Source: Adiantum capillus-veneris
Taxonomy: Eukaryota > Streptophyta > Polypodiopsida > Polypodiales > Pteridaceae
Length of the DNA stretch: 64,000 nucleotides
Direction: 5' to 3'
NCBI GenBank assembly: GCA_014529385.2
Contig: CM043960.1
Span: 35,054,896 to 35,118,895 of the forward strand
Shown one piece after another: positions 34,925-46,590 of the stretch. Each line of letters begins with the position of its first letter. Position 1 is the first letter of the stretch. Under the pieces are notes generated by a model that was given only the letters and a program-made list of their open reading frames with translations, ran no database searches and was not told the origin of the DNA. The position numbers and the translations under genes were made by a program.

Positions 34925-34952
34925 TATCAATTCAGTTGTTGTCTCTGATGAT
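34925..34952 (+). repeat. 28-bp direct repeat, right copy
   Basis: Right copy of the 28-bp repeat flanking the LTR-plus-PBS insertion. Confidence 0.85.
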
Positions 34953-35415
34953 AACCTCAAGAGGGATATGTATTTTCCACTGGTGAAGTTGGCCTAGGAC
35001 AACTCGGTTCACACATCTACTAGGAGGCACTTTTTGAGATAGTCGAGGATGGCAAGAAGGTTTCGCCTATCTTGTGCACCATCAGGCAAATCATTTTGTT
35101 GAGGATCTTGCTAGGTTTTTTGCAAAGGGTAAGAAGGCTTTACAGAAGTCTGAAGATGGGCATGTGGAGCAGCTAATGTTGCCATATCATTGGAGGATGC
35201 GCGACACATTACATGGGAGTCTTTTACGACCTTAAAGAAACAAGTGCCACAAGATAATGGTGCCTAAGGAGCAACCAAAGGTAGAGGAGTCAACATGAGC
35301 AGATCTGGGCACATAAGGAAAGGAAAGTGAAGGGAAAGCTAGTCCGCTAAAGGAAGTTCAGAAATTGCCTTGTATTGGATGCCAAGTGAATGGAGGACTT
35401 GCCAAAAACTCCTCA
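34953..35415 (+). pseudogene. Chromovirus integrase/chromodomain relic, right half
   Basis: The frame continues NLKRDMYFPLVKLA, a stop, then DNSVHTST, against GKWEQYLPLVEYAYNNTVHSS in the intact element. It then reads FEIVEDGKKVSPIL (against FEIVEGGKKVPPIL). Near the right end EQIWAHKERKVKGKL and KFRNC match EQILAHKERKVKGK and KFRNYP of the chromodomain. Between about 35,090 and 35,250 the match is poor. The stretch 35,416-35,689 shows nothing coding. Confidence 0.75.
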
Positions 35416-35689
35416 CTCCCCTAGAATTGTGAATAGCGTCGACTGATTGTGTATTTGACATTTTCGGGGTACAAAGCTAACGGTATTCTGCCTAGTGACT
35501 TCTATATATGTACATAAAAGTGGTCAAATTTTACTGTTTGATTGAGTGTCTGAGAGGTAAAATGTCTTCAGCATTTTGTCTCTATTCCGATGCGGTGATG
35601 ATGATGATTCTAGTGCATTCGAGTCATATGTACAAAGGTCAGTGCGGCCTTGGATGTGATGACTAGATACATCCAATACAAGTGGGACA

Positions 35690-37430
35690 TCTTCAATACA
35701 GTGTGGTATTGATGTGAACTATTAATGAATGTTATCCAAACTTGTGTATGGATTAGGTTATGTTGCTCATGAAAGAGTCTCGGTGCCTCTCTGGAATCCT
35801 GACTCAAGAATAGGTGATAGATGTCCTGCTGAAGCTATGCTCGAAAGGCCTTCTTCCGCGTCACCTGGCATCGGAAGATAGTCCGTGACCGTCTATGAGT
35901 AATCTCCCTGGTAGCTACCTCTCACTGTAACCGTGCTCAAGTCTCCCTACACTCATCATCATACCAACTATTTTAGGGCATAGTCCCAATACGAGGTGTA
36001 CGTTGCCCAGGAGTGATGAAAGGCGTCTGCTGCTGCTGCTGTTGTGTGTGGATGGCATCATTGAGCATACAAGTCAACTCTGTAAGAGGTATATAAAGTT
36101 CTGCAACTGCTAATGCTCTGTAGATCCTAGATGCATATATCGGTTGTCTATCTCTATAGAAATGATATATGGGGTGACCCTATCTCCGTATAGCCCTTAG
36201 CTGTGTAACATACTGACAATCTAACAAAAAAGATATGTATGCATGGTTTGTTACATTCCAGTAGGGCTCAGCGATACTGCTAAATCTAGTCCTAGCATTG
36301 ACATTTCCAACCAAAAATACATCTCCCTGTCTAGAGTATTCCATGATCTCCTCATCCATAATCACATATGGTGATTTCCCTCTTGGGGATGCATATCTAG
36401 AGGTAGCAGGTGCGAAATAACAAATGGAAAGGAATAAGGGGGGAAGGTTCTCTGTTTTCACTGTGACCCACATGTATTGTGCATGCTCGTCCCTCTGTAA
36501 TACATGAATGATAGTGTGAAATCCCTCTCTATATAACACAGTGAGTCCTCCTGATCCTCTGCTCTCTGTACTCATGCGTGCTCCACTTTTGAGAGCTGAC
36601 TCCCACCTATATCTGTAACTATGGGCAAGATCCCCTGCTGACAATGGTGGGTCTGGGTCTAAAAAACAATATCTTGTTCTCTAAATGTCTCCTCAAAGAC
36701 TCCCGCATCTAGTCATAGCACTCCATTGCAGTTCCAAACTGACATCTATAAACTGGTCTCATAGGTCATGCATCATAATGAAACCCTCTTCTCCGATATG
36801 ATCACCCTACCATACCTGTAGACTGCCCACTTTCCGGCCTCCCTTCCTCTAAAATGTGTGGCATACACTTCCTCATAAGTGTCATCTCAGTGATCGTCAA
36901 GTCATCTTCCAAAATACCTTCTCCCCCCATCACCGCCGGTCCTCCTCTAGAGTAATTTTTTATTAGGGTGGTACGGAGTCTCTTTTTGCTTCCTCACCAC
37001 ATCTATCCATTTCATGTTGTTCACTACATCTGTCCATGCTTTCTTCCCCTCCCCCTTGTTCACTACATCTGTCCATGCTTTCTTCCTCTCCTCCATGTTT
37101 GATTTTAGGGACAAGATCTCTGTCTGGATTTCTGGTGTTCCCACAAACTCTCCCTCCTCCCTTGCAACCTTTTCAATATCTGTTGTTTTGCTCGTCAAGA
37201 TTTCAGCTTTGAGTCGATTAATGATCTCACCCTTCCCTTTGACTAGTTCCTTTAGTAGGGATATCTCATCGTTTGTCTCCTTGAGCATTTCTGTCCACCT
37301 ACTCTCCATTTGCATCTTCCGTACATCCATTCTCTTATCAATCCACACTTGCATCTTTATTTCTGCGTTTGAGATCAGATCCCCTATAGCCTGCTTCCCC
37401 TTCATCGAAGAATATTGAGCCATGATGCTC
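35690..37430 (-). mobile_element. LINE 5'-half relic (ORF1 plus endonuclease)
   Basis: The minus strand at 37,423-36,947 carries a coiled-coil ORF1 segment. At about 36,735-36,180 it carries the endonuclease: SVWNCNG, then SGGLTVLYREGFHTIIHVLQ, RDEHAQYMWVTVK, ICYFAPATSRYASPRGKSP and GDVFLVGNVNART. These match the LINE family at 58-63 kb (SGGVVVLFREELQPLIHIAR, RDEQARYMWVRL, GDFNARTA), with D-to-N in GNVNA. The part at 35,690-35,990 matches the region before RT. Reverse transcriptase is absent. It is an older, more diverged copy. Confidence 0.75.
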
Positions 37431-37719
37431 GTTGATTTACATTTTCAAACGACATCTTGTGCCACAAATCCCCTCCCTTACACAAAAGCCTCAGAATGCA
37501 TACATCGATGTCCCCCTGCTTAGAGAGACCTGCCACCCTAAACCTATTTTGCTGCTTTCTTCCTCACATTGGGTTGCCCATCATCACACCTCATTGCCTT
37601 TAATCTGTTGGCGTGGTTTAATGGTAACGAAGCTGTTGTAAGACCTTAGTCGGCCCCAATGTCATATCAAACTTACCCGATCGAAGTTGGAATTTCCACA
37701 CCTTTGCACCTTACTTTGC
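37431..37719. other. No gene recognised
   Basis: Short spacer between two LINE copies, possibly 5' UTR of the copy at 35,690-37,430. A phrase resembling a tRNA-like acceptor (ttggcgtggtttaatggtaacgaa) occurs at about 37,608-37,632, but no cloverleaf can be supported. Confidence 0.3.
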
Positions 37720-39475
37720 GAGAGAAATTGAAATTGAAATTGAAATGTTATATTAACATCTTCAAAAGGCCAAAAAGTGACCTATGAGACCAGAAAGTTA
37801 CAATGTGCTGGATCTGATACAAATTCAGAGTAACAAAAATAACAACAATAACAACATAACAAAACAAAATAAAAATATTATGGAAACCTAGGCCGCTCGA
37901 TGTGAACTAAGCAACTGGCTGGGATAGCTAAATAGCTAAATCACAGGAGATCCAACATCGGTTGCTGGCGGATCTAATCAATCTCCTCCATGGTCAGTAG
38001 TCTGACCGGGCATTGTGCATGCCTGGCCAAAGTGATCCGAATCTTCTGATGCAGCCTCCGTCAATGTTGTGTAGTCCTCTGCAGTCGTGGGCGTCGGGAT
38101 CTCCCCAGCTCAAACGCTCGGTCAATCAGTGTGCCTCTCGTGTTGTGGTAGTAACTCCTCTGGCTGTCCAGTGTCTGTTCTAAAGAGGCTGTGATCCGTC
38201 TCTGAGATTGGCTAGCCTCTCCTCTCATCAGGCCTCCCTGTGTCTGTGCAGCTCGACCAAAAACAAACCCAGGCATCTGTGATCTTCGTACCCCATGACT
38301 TTGGAGAGTGGTCCAAAACCCTCTTTGAACAAGCAATGGAAGCGGCTTCGTATCTCGTAGTAGACGGGGCAGCGGCATGTGTAGTGCAACTCTGTCTCAG
38401 GCTCCATGTCACACAAGGGGCATGTCCTGGCCTTTGCTGGTACTCCGCTGTATTTCCCAGTCTCAATCCGCAGCTAGTGTGAAGATGTGCGTATCTGGCC
38501 AATAGCACATCGTATCCCATGAGACAGGTGGGTGTCCATGTATTTGGGTCTTGTCACAAAACCGTTCTCCATAAGCTGGAGAAGATGCTCTCTGTAGAAA
38601 GCCATCTTCGTGCCCAGCTCATGTGCTGGTTGTATCCATGTCCTCCTGGTGTCTAGCTTAGTCAAGTCCTGGCGGATGAGACGGTGATCTCGGATTGTGT
38701 TAGAGTGAGAGATGGTGCTTCCAGTGACTACTGGAAGGGTGGCAATCTGTCTGTTGAACCCATGTGCCTGAAACCATGATGCCATTTCCCCGTACGAGCA
38801 TGATGTATCTCCCTGCATGGCTAACTGTCGAGAGGACTCAAGTGCAAGGCGGGCATATCTGTCTCTAGGAAGTTCCCATATGCGGTGTATGAAGGAGACT
38901 GATCTGGTGAGCGCCTCAACCACCGGTGGGGGGGGCCGCTATCTCTGCTCGGATAATGGCACGTGGTACTGAAGCCTTGGCTCTAATGAGCCGCGAGATC
39001 ATAGAGACCAGAGGTTTCTCCATGTCCCCCTATCCATCAGTGCGACCCGACCTCCTCTGATGATCTAAAGAAGGTCCCCATATCTCAGCTTCATAGAGCA
39101 ATGCAGAAGCCACCAAAGTGTCAAAGAGACAGAGCTTCGTCCGAGGCTCCTGAAATTGAACCTGTGAATACATCCTCTCCAATCTTCCCAATGCTGCATG
39201 GGCTCTAGTCAAATCTGGTCTCTGCTGCCCTCCTTAATAAAAATGCTGGTCTGCTAAAAACCACTCCAAGGTAAGTGTAAGCATCTGTATACTCCACCGT
39301 CTTCTGGCCGTATGTGAATGTAGGTGCTGACCTCCTGATCAACTGTGGGGTGGTATTAAACACCATAACCTTGGTTTTACCAAGGTTGACAGACAAACCA
39401 CTTTCATGGGCAAACCTATGCAAAGCATCCAAATGACGTTGCATCCCCTCCGGGGAGTCGGAGTCGGAGTCGGAG

Positions 39476-39478
<3 letters not shown>
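37720..39478 (-). mobile_element. LINE copy 1 of the GA array (3' half)
   Basis: The 3' end (left) is a GAGAGA stub, then gaaattg repeated, then aaatgttatattaac. The minus strand then reads the ORF2 C-terminus (CDMEPETELHYTCRCPVYYE at about 38,420-38,360). It continues upstream through VEALTRSVSFIHRIWELPRD (38,923 downwards) to the post-RT region VNLGKTKVMVFNTTPQLIRR (39,400 downwards). The 5' end is truncated at about 39,478, where the LINE's own GGAGTCGGAGA motif has expanded to three GGAGTC units and merges into (GA)n. Multiple frameshifts are present. Confidence 0.85.

Positions 39479-39524
<46 letters not shown>
39479..39524 (+). repeat. (GA)23 microsatellite
   Basis: Pure GA array between the truncated 5' end of LINE copy 1 and the 3' end of LINE copy 2. 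Confidence 0.95.
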
Positions 39525-39527
<3 letters not shown>

Positions 39528-42500
39528 GAAATGTTATATTAATGTCTTCAAAAGGCCATAGTGACCTATGAGACCAGAAAGTTATAGGGTGGTGGATCTA
39601 ATACAAAGTCAGAGTAACAAAATAACAACAAAGATATATACTATGGGATCCTAGACTGGTCGATGTGAGCTAAGCAAAAACTAAGCAAAAATGGGTTGAC
39701 TCACAAGAGATCTAGCATCGGTCGTTGGCGAATCTCATCAATTTCCTCCATGGTTAGTAGTCTGACTGGACGTCGTGCATGCCTGGCCAGCGTACTCCGA
39801 ATCGTCTGACGTAGCCTCTGTCGATGCTGTGTAGTCCTCCGCAGTCGTGGGCGCCTGGATTTCCCCAGTTCAATCGCTCAGTCGATTAGTGTGCCTCTGG
39901 TGTGAGACGAGGGGGAGATTTGCTGTGGGAGTGGCTCTTGCGGCTGTCCCGTGTCTGCTCTGAAGAAGTCTGTGATCCGTCTTTGAGACTGGCTAGCCTC
40001 GCCATTCATCAGGCTATCTCTGTGTTTGCGCAGCTCGAGCAAGAACAAACCCAGGCATCTCTGATCTTTGTATCCCACAACTCTTGAGAGTGGTCCAAAA
40101 CCCTCTCTGAACAAGCAATGGAAGCGGCCTCGTATCTCATAGTAGACGGGGCAGCGGCATGTATAATGCAGCTCTGTCTCAGGTTCCATGTCACACAAGG
40201 GGCATGTCCTGGCCTCTGCTGGTACTCCGCTATATCTCCCAGTCTCAATCCGCAGCTCGTGAGAAGATGTGCGTAACTGGCCAATAGCACATCGTATCCC
40301 ATGAGACAAGTGGGTATCCATGTATCTGGGTCTCGTCACAAAACCATCTGCCGTAAGCTAGAGAAGGTGGTCTTTGTAGAAAGCCATCTTCGTGCCCAAT
40401 TCCTGCGCTGGTTGTATCCATGTCCTTTTGGTGTCTAGCTGGGTCAGGTCTTGGCGGATGAGCTTGGTGATCTCTGACTGTGTAAGAGTGAGAGATGGTG
40501 CATCCAATGAGTACTGGAATGGTGGCAGCCTGTCTATGCTGAACCCATGTGCCTGAAACCATGATGTCATCTCCCCATACCAGCATGTTGTATCTCCTTG
40601 TATGGCTAACTGTCGAGAGGACTCAAGAGCTATGCGAGCATATCTATCTCTAGGGAGTTCCCATGTGCGGTTTATGAAGGAGACTGATCTGGTGAGCGCC
40701 TCCACCTCTAGTGGGGGGGCCGCTAGCTTTGCTCGGATGATGGCCCGTGGTATTGATGCCTTGGCTCTAATGAGCCGCGAGATCATAGAGACGAGAGGTT
40801 TCTCCATGTTCCCCCATCCCTCTGTGCGACCCGGCCTCCCGCGGTGATCCAATGAAGGTCCCCGTATCTCAGCTCCATAGAGCAATGCTGAAGCCACCAA
40901 AGCGTCAAAGAGCCAGAGCTTTGTCCGGGGCTCCTGAAACTGAACCTGCGAACACATCTTCTCCAATCTACCCAATGCTGCGTGGGCTCTAGTCAGTCTG
41001 GTCTCTGCTGCTCTTCTGAGTGAAAATGCAGGTCCGCTAAAAACCACTCCAAGGTAAGTGTAAGCATCTGTGTACTCCACAGTCTCCTGGCCGTATGTGA
41101 ATGTAGGTGCTGACCTCCTGATCCACTGTGGGGTGGTATTAAACACCATAACCTTGGTTTTACCAAGGTTGACAGACAACCCACTTTCGTGGGCAATCGT
41201 ATGCAAAGCATCCAATTGACGTTGCATTTCCTCTGGGGATTCGGAGATCAACACTATATCATCAGCATATAACAGAAGTGGGATCCATGTCCCTGCCAAC
41301 TGTGCACCTCTATCCCCATCGCTCTCAATGTAGTAAGAGACCTCATCCACATACATACCAAAAAGAGTAGGAGAGAGCGGGCAGCCCTACTTCACCCCAA
41401 TAGTGGAGTGAACCGGTGTAGAAAGTCCCTCCGGGGTGCGTACATGCCCTACTACTGATCTGTACAATGCCATGATCCCCCAAATGAGCTCTGTGGGTAG
41501 TCCCATTTCTTGTAATGTGCGCATCAATCTTGCTCTGGGTACTGTGTCAAAAGCTTTGCGGAAGTCCACAAAGCTACAATATATCCGTCTCCCATGAGAT
41601 CTGCCTTCCTCGATGATGGCCCTGAGTGTCAAGATATGGTCAAGAGTAGAGAAGCCTCTCCTGAACCCTGCCTGCCCAGTTGCACGCATTCCTTCCCTCT
41701 CTACCCATCTACTCAGCTGTTGCTCAAGAATGGATGCATGCAACCGTGCCAGTGTGTGTCCAATCATATAGTGCGATAATTCCCAGGCTCCATGGGGTCT
41801 CCTGACTTGAAGATAGGTACGATCGTAGATAGGCTCCAAGTGTCCGGTAGGCCCTCACACATGGCACGGTTAAACATAACTGCTAGAAGCTCTACCAGTA
41901 GGTCTTTGGCATGCATGAAATGCTCAGCGACTAAGCCATCATGATCATATGCTCTCCCAGTCCTCATCTTGTTAATAGCTTTCTTCACCATCTCAGCGGT
42001 GAAAAAACCACATTTGTGTGGGCATGGATCGGGCGGGTTGGGGAGGGGCGGCTGTCCGAGTACTGTGTACAAAGATGATGTGTACTGACCCCAGGTCTCT
42101 GTGGAGGAAATAGTAGGGGGGGGGAGACTGCTCATGAAAAAGCCGCCACGCCTCACGGGAGTCCTGACTCAAGAATAGTTGATATAGATCCTGCTCGATT
42201 CGAGCCAAAAAAGCCCTCTTCTTCCGCTGCACCACGCGTCGGAAGTCAATGTGTGACTGTCTGTGAGTGATGTCCCCCAAAAGCACCTCCCTCGGAAGTC
42301 TGGCTCTAGTTTGGCGGCACTCTTCATCGTACCAGCTGTTCTGAGGCATGCTCCCTGATCGGCGGCTCTGCTCAGGCTGGGTGTGTGGGTATGCTTCTGC
42401 TGCTCATCATGTAATGTCTGTGTCAGTATAGTAGTTAGCTCCTCCAGAGGTCGCCCCGGGTCCTCAGTGCATAGGCGTCTGTAGATCCCGTCCCGTGTGA

Positions 42501-43212
42501 AGGTGTAGCGAGTAGGGGCTGCTACCCGTGGCCTGTGTGCTACACTTAACTGGAAGGAGATGGTCATCAACATCAGAGCATGATCCGCTGCCACCTCGAC
42601 TGGTCTGGGCCCAACTGTGAGATCTTGGATACTAGAGATGAGATTCGGCTGTGCCATGACATAGTCCACTGTGCTGGCTCCATGTCTGTGTGGGAAGCAT
42701 GTAAAACCTCCCGCAACAGGAAATCTTTGTAGGCCGTTCAAGATGGCCAATCCATGTGCGGTGCCCATGTCTATCAGGTGTCGCCCATACTCAGTATATT
42801 CCACATCGTGTGATAGTCTGGACAGACCTGTCTCTACAACATCTAGCTCTCTTAGCATCTCCTCTGAAGTATCATAATACACTGCCTGGTGATGGGCAGT
42901 CCTAGCATTGAAGTCCCCTAGGATGATAATGTCACCATCCCTAGAGAACTCCCATATGTCATCATCCAAAATAGAGAAAGGGGACTGTCCTCTGGGTGAT
43001 GCATAAATCGATGTACTCGGGGGAAAGTAGCAAATAGCTGGGTAGAGATATCTGCCTGTCTCTACTTTCAATCTCACCCACATGTACCTAGCCTGCTCAT
43101 CCCTGCGGGCTATATGTATCAGTGGCTGCATATCCTCTCTAAATAACACTGCCACTCCCCCCGAGCCTCGCCCTCTGTGCTCTGAGCGTGTCTCCTATCT
43201 GTAAGCTGTCTC
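39525..43212 (-). mobile_element. LINE copy 2 of the GA array, part left of the chromovirus (ORF2)
   Basis: Minus-strand ORF2 in several frameshifted pieces. Endonuclease lies at 43,155-42,400 (GGVAVLFRE-like start, IIILGDFNARTAH, DYVMAQPN). Reverse transcriptase lies at 41,839-41,250 (GQAGFRRGFSTLDHILTLRA, SFVDFRKAFDTVPR, and LLLYADDIVLIS at about 41,280). The post-RT region is at 41,240-40,358, and the C-terminal CPLCDMEPETELHYTC finger at about 40,205-40,160. The 3' end at 39,525 abuts (GA)n. The copy is interrupted exactly at 43,212/51,910 by the chromovirus. Frameshifts and a TAG after VK at about 41,386 show it is dead. Confidence 0.85.
43208..43212 (+). repeat. TSD GTCTC, left
   Basis: Five-base target duplication of the chromovirus insertion in LINE copy 2, repeated at 51,910-51,914. 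Removing the insert restores LINE sequence colinear with the LINE at 61,600. Confidence 0.95.
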
Positions 43213-44688
43213 TGAAACCGGCCTGTTCAATCCAAAAAGGGCGGTAGACTTTACTTTAAACCTTGATTTAGCTTTCACCCATTATTAGTCGTCTATTTTA
43301 CCTGTACTTTCAAGACACATCAAAGGGGAGAGGGATACAGGCTGCTAGATTGCACCTGTATGAGTAGACGGACACCAGATTGGCCCCTAACTTAGGCGCC
43401 CCTTTCGGTATTTCTTTATTATTCAAAAGAGGGAATAAACGCTGTGGTTCCTACAAGCTGCCCCGCACAAACTCGGCTGAATTTCCACTGTTCCAGCCCG
43501 ATTTCGGCAGCATAACTGTACTAGAACCCTTCACGGTCAGTATTCCCACGCATTGACTGACTTTCCCGACGCATACGGGCACTTTGCAAAACCTGGCGAG
43601 AATCTGCAGCACGCTGAATTCTCTGTTTTCAGCCCTGAAAATGCGCCAGATCGCCTGTACAGCGGTCCCCTTGCGTCCCCGAACCTCCTGGGGGTATTAG
43701 GGTCCGTTTAGGGCCAAAACCCTAAACCTGCAAAAATACACAGCAGGCTGTAATTCACTGTTTCGGGCTCCGTTTCGCGTGCCGGTCGCATCCCTAGCAA
43801 GTCCTCGAGCTCCCGCACCTGCAGGGCTACTTGCCCTTTGAATCGGACGAGATTTCTGGCGTGAAACCTCTCCGAATTCACCTGTACCTGCGGGGGGATT
43901 AGCCGCTAGCTAATCCAGTACCTGTGCAAGAGGCTCTTGCCTCGGCAATCGCGCATGAACCCACACAACTGTACATTGGTCAAATGAAGAGCCCACTAGA
44001 GGGGCATAACATACTGCCAAAGGGGAGAGAGAGGGCAGTGCGTAGCGTGCAGGGCATCACTCCTGGCACCGCACTGTGCATAAGAGGGAAAGCAAGCACT
44101 CCATAGCTCTTAACCTGTGACAAAATCTGAAAATGAGGCTCTCTCCTCTTCAAATTCAGCGCCACTTCTTGTTGCATAAGGCAAGTGCACCAGAAGGTGC
44201 CACTTGGCACTTTTACAAGCATTTTCCCGTTTCGGGGTTGCCGCCTAAAAATATCCCAACCGGTTGCCCAGTTGACTTCACGGCAGAGTAAGAAAATGTT
44301 CCCTTTGTCATTCCGGAGGTAATGACGCCAACACATTTTCAGGTCCCAAAATAGCAGTTCCCTAAATTTTAGGAGATGCTGCCATTGTATCTTTCTAGGT
44401 CATCCGACCCTCTTTGTACACTGCGGCCACATCCAGAACTGAAATGTAGCCTCTGTAGCAAAGGATTCCACTTTGGCTAGTCAATGACCCCACTTGGCTA
44501 ACCATAGTCCTTGTCCAACCTTAGTGCTCTCTTGCCCTCAGGCCTGGACTCCCTCTGGACAGTTCCACACTAGCTATGCAATGCAGGGCAGTTAGATTTC
44601 CCGAGGGGTGTTTCCAAAAAGTGAAAGTAAATAGATAATAAGAAAGAAATCAACAAAAAGGATAGATAGTAGTCACACGCTGGTGACA
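43213..44688 (-). repeat. 3' LTR of the chromovirus
   Basis: 1,476 bp, same length as the 5' LTR. On the sense strand it starts TGTCACCAGCG and ends GGCCGGTTTCA. A polyadenylation signal AATAAA lies on the minus strand at 43,420-43,415. Open frames of 60 and 118 residues inside it recur identically in the other LTR and are not genes. Confidence 0.95.
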
Positions 44689-44700
44689 TACCCCCCTCTT
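44689..44700 (-). promoter_or_regulatory. Polypurine tract
   Basis: The minus strand reads AAGAGGGGGGTA directly adjacent to the TG start of the 3' LTR. This is the expected plus-strand DNA primer for reverse transcription. Confidence 0.9.
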
Positions 44701-45261
44701 GAAATCTCAAACGTCCTCGTTTGCATCTATGTCGTCCATGCTTACTGTCAACACTGATGTATTCAACACCTGTCGACACATATACGACACATACATGCTC
44801 ATTGTCAACCCTGGTGTATTCAACACCTCGTCGACTCATGTATTGCCTGCGTGTGAACCCTGTCCCAATGACATAGTGGTAGCTTCGCACTCTGCCATTG
44901 TTTTGAGTCACTAACTTTCCAATGACAAAATGGTAGCTGCACATTTTGCCACTGTCTTATAGTACACGTTGGATTCCGTAACACTTTCGAGCATACCCAA
45001 ACCGACAGTTTAAGAATGCAGTTACACATGTACTCTTTAATAGAAGCAATCACTGTATCCTTGACAGACTGACAAGAAATACTCACTTCTATAGCACTAA
45101 CCAAACTTTTGGACATTCCATAAGAGCAATTGCCAAACTGACAATCTGTACAGCTCTAACATTGATGTAACAGGTATTTGATTTGAGCTCACTTTAAATA
45201 CCATGTACATCATTTGTTTCAGAAGCCATTGTCACACTGACAATCCATTCAGCTTTGAAAC
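44701..45261 (-). other. Chromovirus 3' UTR with internal duplications
   Basis: 560 bp between the integrase stop and the polypurine tract. It contains imperfect direct duplications: a gtattcaacacc block (44,758 and 44,815), a caatgaca-a-tggtagct block (about 44,873 and 44,921) and an actgacaatc block (about 45,136 and 45,237). No ORF of note. Confidence 0.7.
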
Positions 45262-46590
45262 TCAAGGGGTCAAGGTAGGTTGCAAATCGAAGGCTTCCAG
45301 GTAAAGTGATAACACAGTTGGTGACTCTGCAAGTTCACCTTCTTCCATCCACTTAGCATCCATTGTTGGATAGTTTCTGAACTTTACCAAGTAACGCCTC
45401 GCAACCTTGCCTTTCACTTTCCTTTCTTTGTGTGCCAAAATCTGTTCAGGGAGCAAGATCTCGTCAAGTTCCTCGACTTCCGGCTGATCTTCAGCTGGCA
45501 TATCTTCTGGCACATCACCCACATAGGGTCTGAGAAGACTCACATGAAACGCATTGTGAATCTTCCAACTGTCAGGCAATTTCAGCCTATATGCAACATC
45601 ACTGATTATGTCGCATACTTGAAAAGGCCCATAGTAACGCATGCTGAGCTTTGGAAACAGTCTTTCCTTGCCCTTCATCTTCTTTAACCTTGCCTTTTCA
45701 AAGCGTAAAAGCACCCAATCACCAAGTGAATATACCACTTCACGACGGTGACGATCAGCTGCTTTCTTTTGCTTTGCCTGAGTCCTTTCTAAGGCCACTT
45801 TGACCTTCTTGTACATTTCATCCATGTCCTGAACATACTTATCTGCTTCAAATATCTTGTCCTTTGTATGCAGTATGGGAGGAACTTTCTTGCCACCTTC
45901 AACTATCTCAAAAGGTGCCTTGCCAGTTGATGAATGCACTGTATTATTGTATGCATACTCCACCAATGGCAAATACTGCTCCCACTTTCCTTTATGCTCT
46001 GACACATAGCACTTCAGCAGATCTAGGACAGTAGAATTTGCCTCTTCTGACTGCCCATCTGTTTGAGGATGAAATGACGAAGAGAATTTGAGCGTGGTAC
46101 CCATATTCTCAAACAAGCCTCTCCAGAACAAACTAGTCATGCGTGGATCACGGTCGCTAATAATCGACTGTGGCATGCCATGATACTTGAAAATATTGCT
46201 CATAAACAAGCGTGCCATCTGATCTGGCTTTATCTTCTTCCTGACAGGAATAAAATGAGCCTGTTTGCTGAATCTGCAAATAATGGTCCAAATACCATCA
46301 TTTCCTGTCTGCGTTCTTGGAAGATCAAAGATAAAATCCATAGCAATACTTTCCCATGGTTTATCTGGAATAGGTAGTGGTTGCAATAACCCTGGTGCCT
46401 TTTGCCTGTCAAACTTGACCTTTTGGCATATTAGGCATTCTCGCACAAAGGCATCCACATCCCTTCTCAATGTAGGCCAATAGAAGAATGTCTCAACCGC
46501 TTTAACTATAGCATCGATACCACGATGCCCTGCATACGTGGGACATGACTCTCTTCCATAACTTTGCGTCGCAATGGCTTTGTGACACAC
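45262..46590 (-). CDS. Integrase with C-terminal chromodomain (displaced frame)
   Basis: The frame encodes retroviral-type integrase. The zinc-binding region has an HRGIDAIVKAVETFFYWPTL segment and a CLIC pair (C52, C55). The catalytic triad is D85 (SIAMDFIFDLP), D146 (IISDRDPR) and E182 (TDGQSEEAN), with 35 residues between the last two. The GPF/Y-type C-terminus (MRYYGPFQVCDI) is followed by a chromodomain at residues 376-433 (YLVKFRNYPTMDAKWMEE). The true start is not the ATG at 46,590. Homology with the upstream pol frame switches at the GGG at 46,540-46,542, where one base appears to be missing. Integrase would normally be the C-terminal part of the polyprotein. The product joins the cDNA to host chromatin. 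Confidence 0.93.
   Translation of the reverse strand: MCHKAIATQSYGRESCPTYAGHRGIDAIVKAVETFFYWPTLRRDVDAFVRECLICQKVKFDRQKAPGLLQPLPIPDKPWESIAMDFIFDLPRTQTGNDGIWTIICRFSKQAHFIPVRKKIKPDQMARLFMSNIFKYHGMPQSIISDRDPRMTSLFWRGLFENMGTTLKFSSSFHPQTDGQSEEANSTVLDLLKCYVSEHKGKWEQYLPLVEYAYNNTVHSSTGKAPFEIVEGGKKVPPILHTKDKIFEADKYVQDMDEMYKKVKVALERTQAKQKKAADRHRREVVYSLGDWVLLRFEKARLKKMKGKERLFPKLSMRYYGPFQVCDIISDVAYRLKLPDSWKIHNAFHVSLLRPYVGDVPEDMPAEDQPEVEELDEILLPEQILAHKERKVKGKVARRYLVKFRNYPTMDAKWMEEGELAESPTVLSLYLEAFDLQPTLTP

Noticed and set aside
37608-37640. tRNA-like phrase ggcgtggtttaatggtaacgaa
   Set aside because: Could not be extended into a cloverleaf with acceptor and anticodon stems.
39479-39524. GA arrays as CRISPR or satellite DNA
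   Set aside because: Dinucleotide arrays without spacers; interpreted as microsatellites and LINE targets.
43980-44336. 118-residue frame occurring identically at 43,980-44,336 and 51,201-51,557 (and a 60-residue frame likewise)
   Set aside because: Both lie at the same place inside the two LTRs of one element, so the identity reflects LTR duplication and not a conserved gene family.
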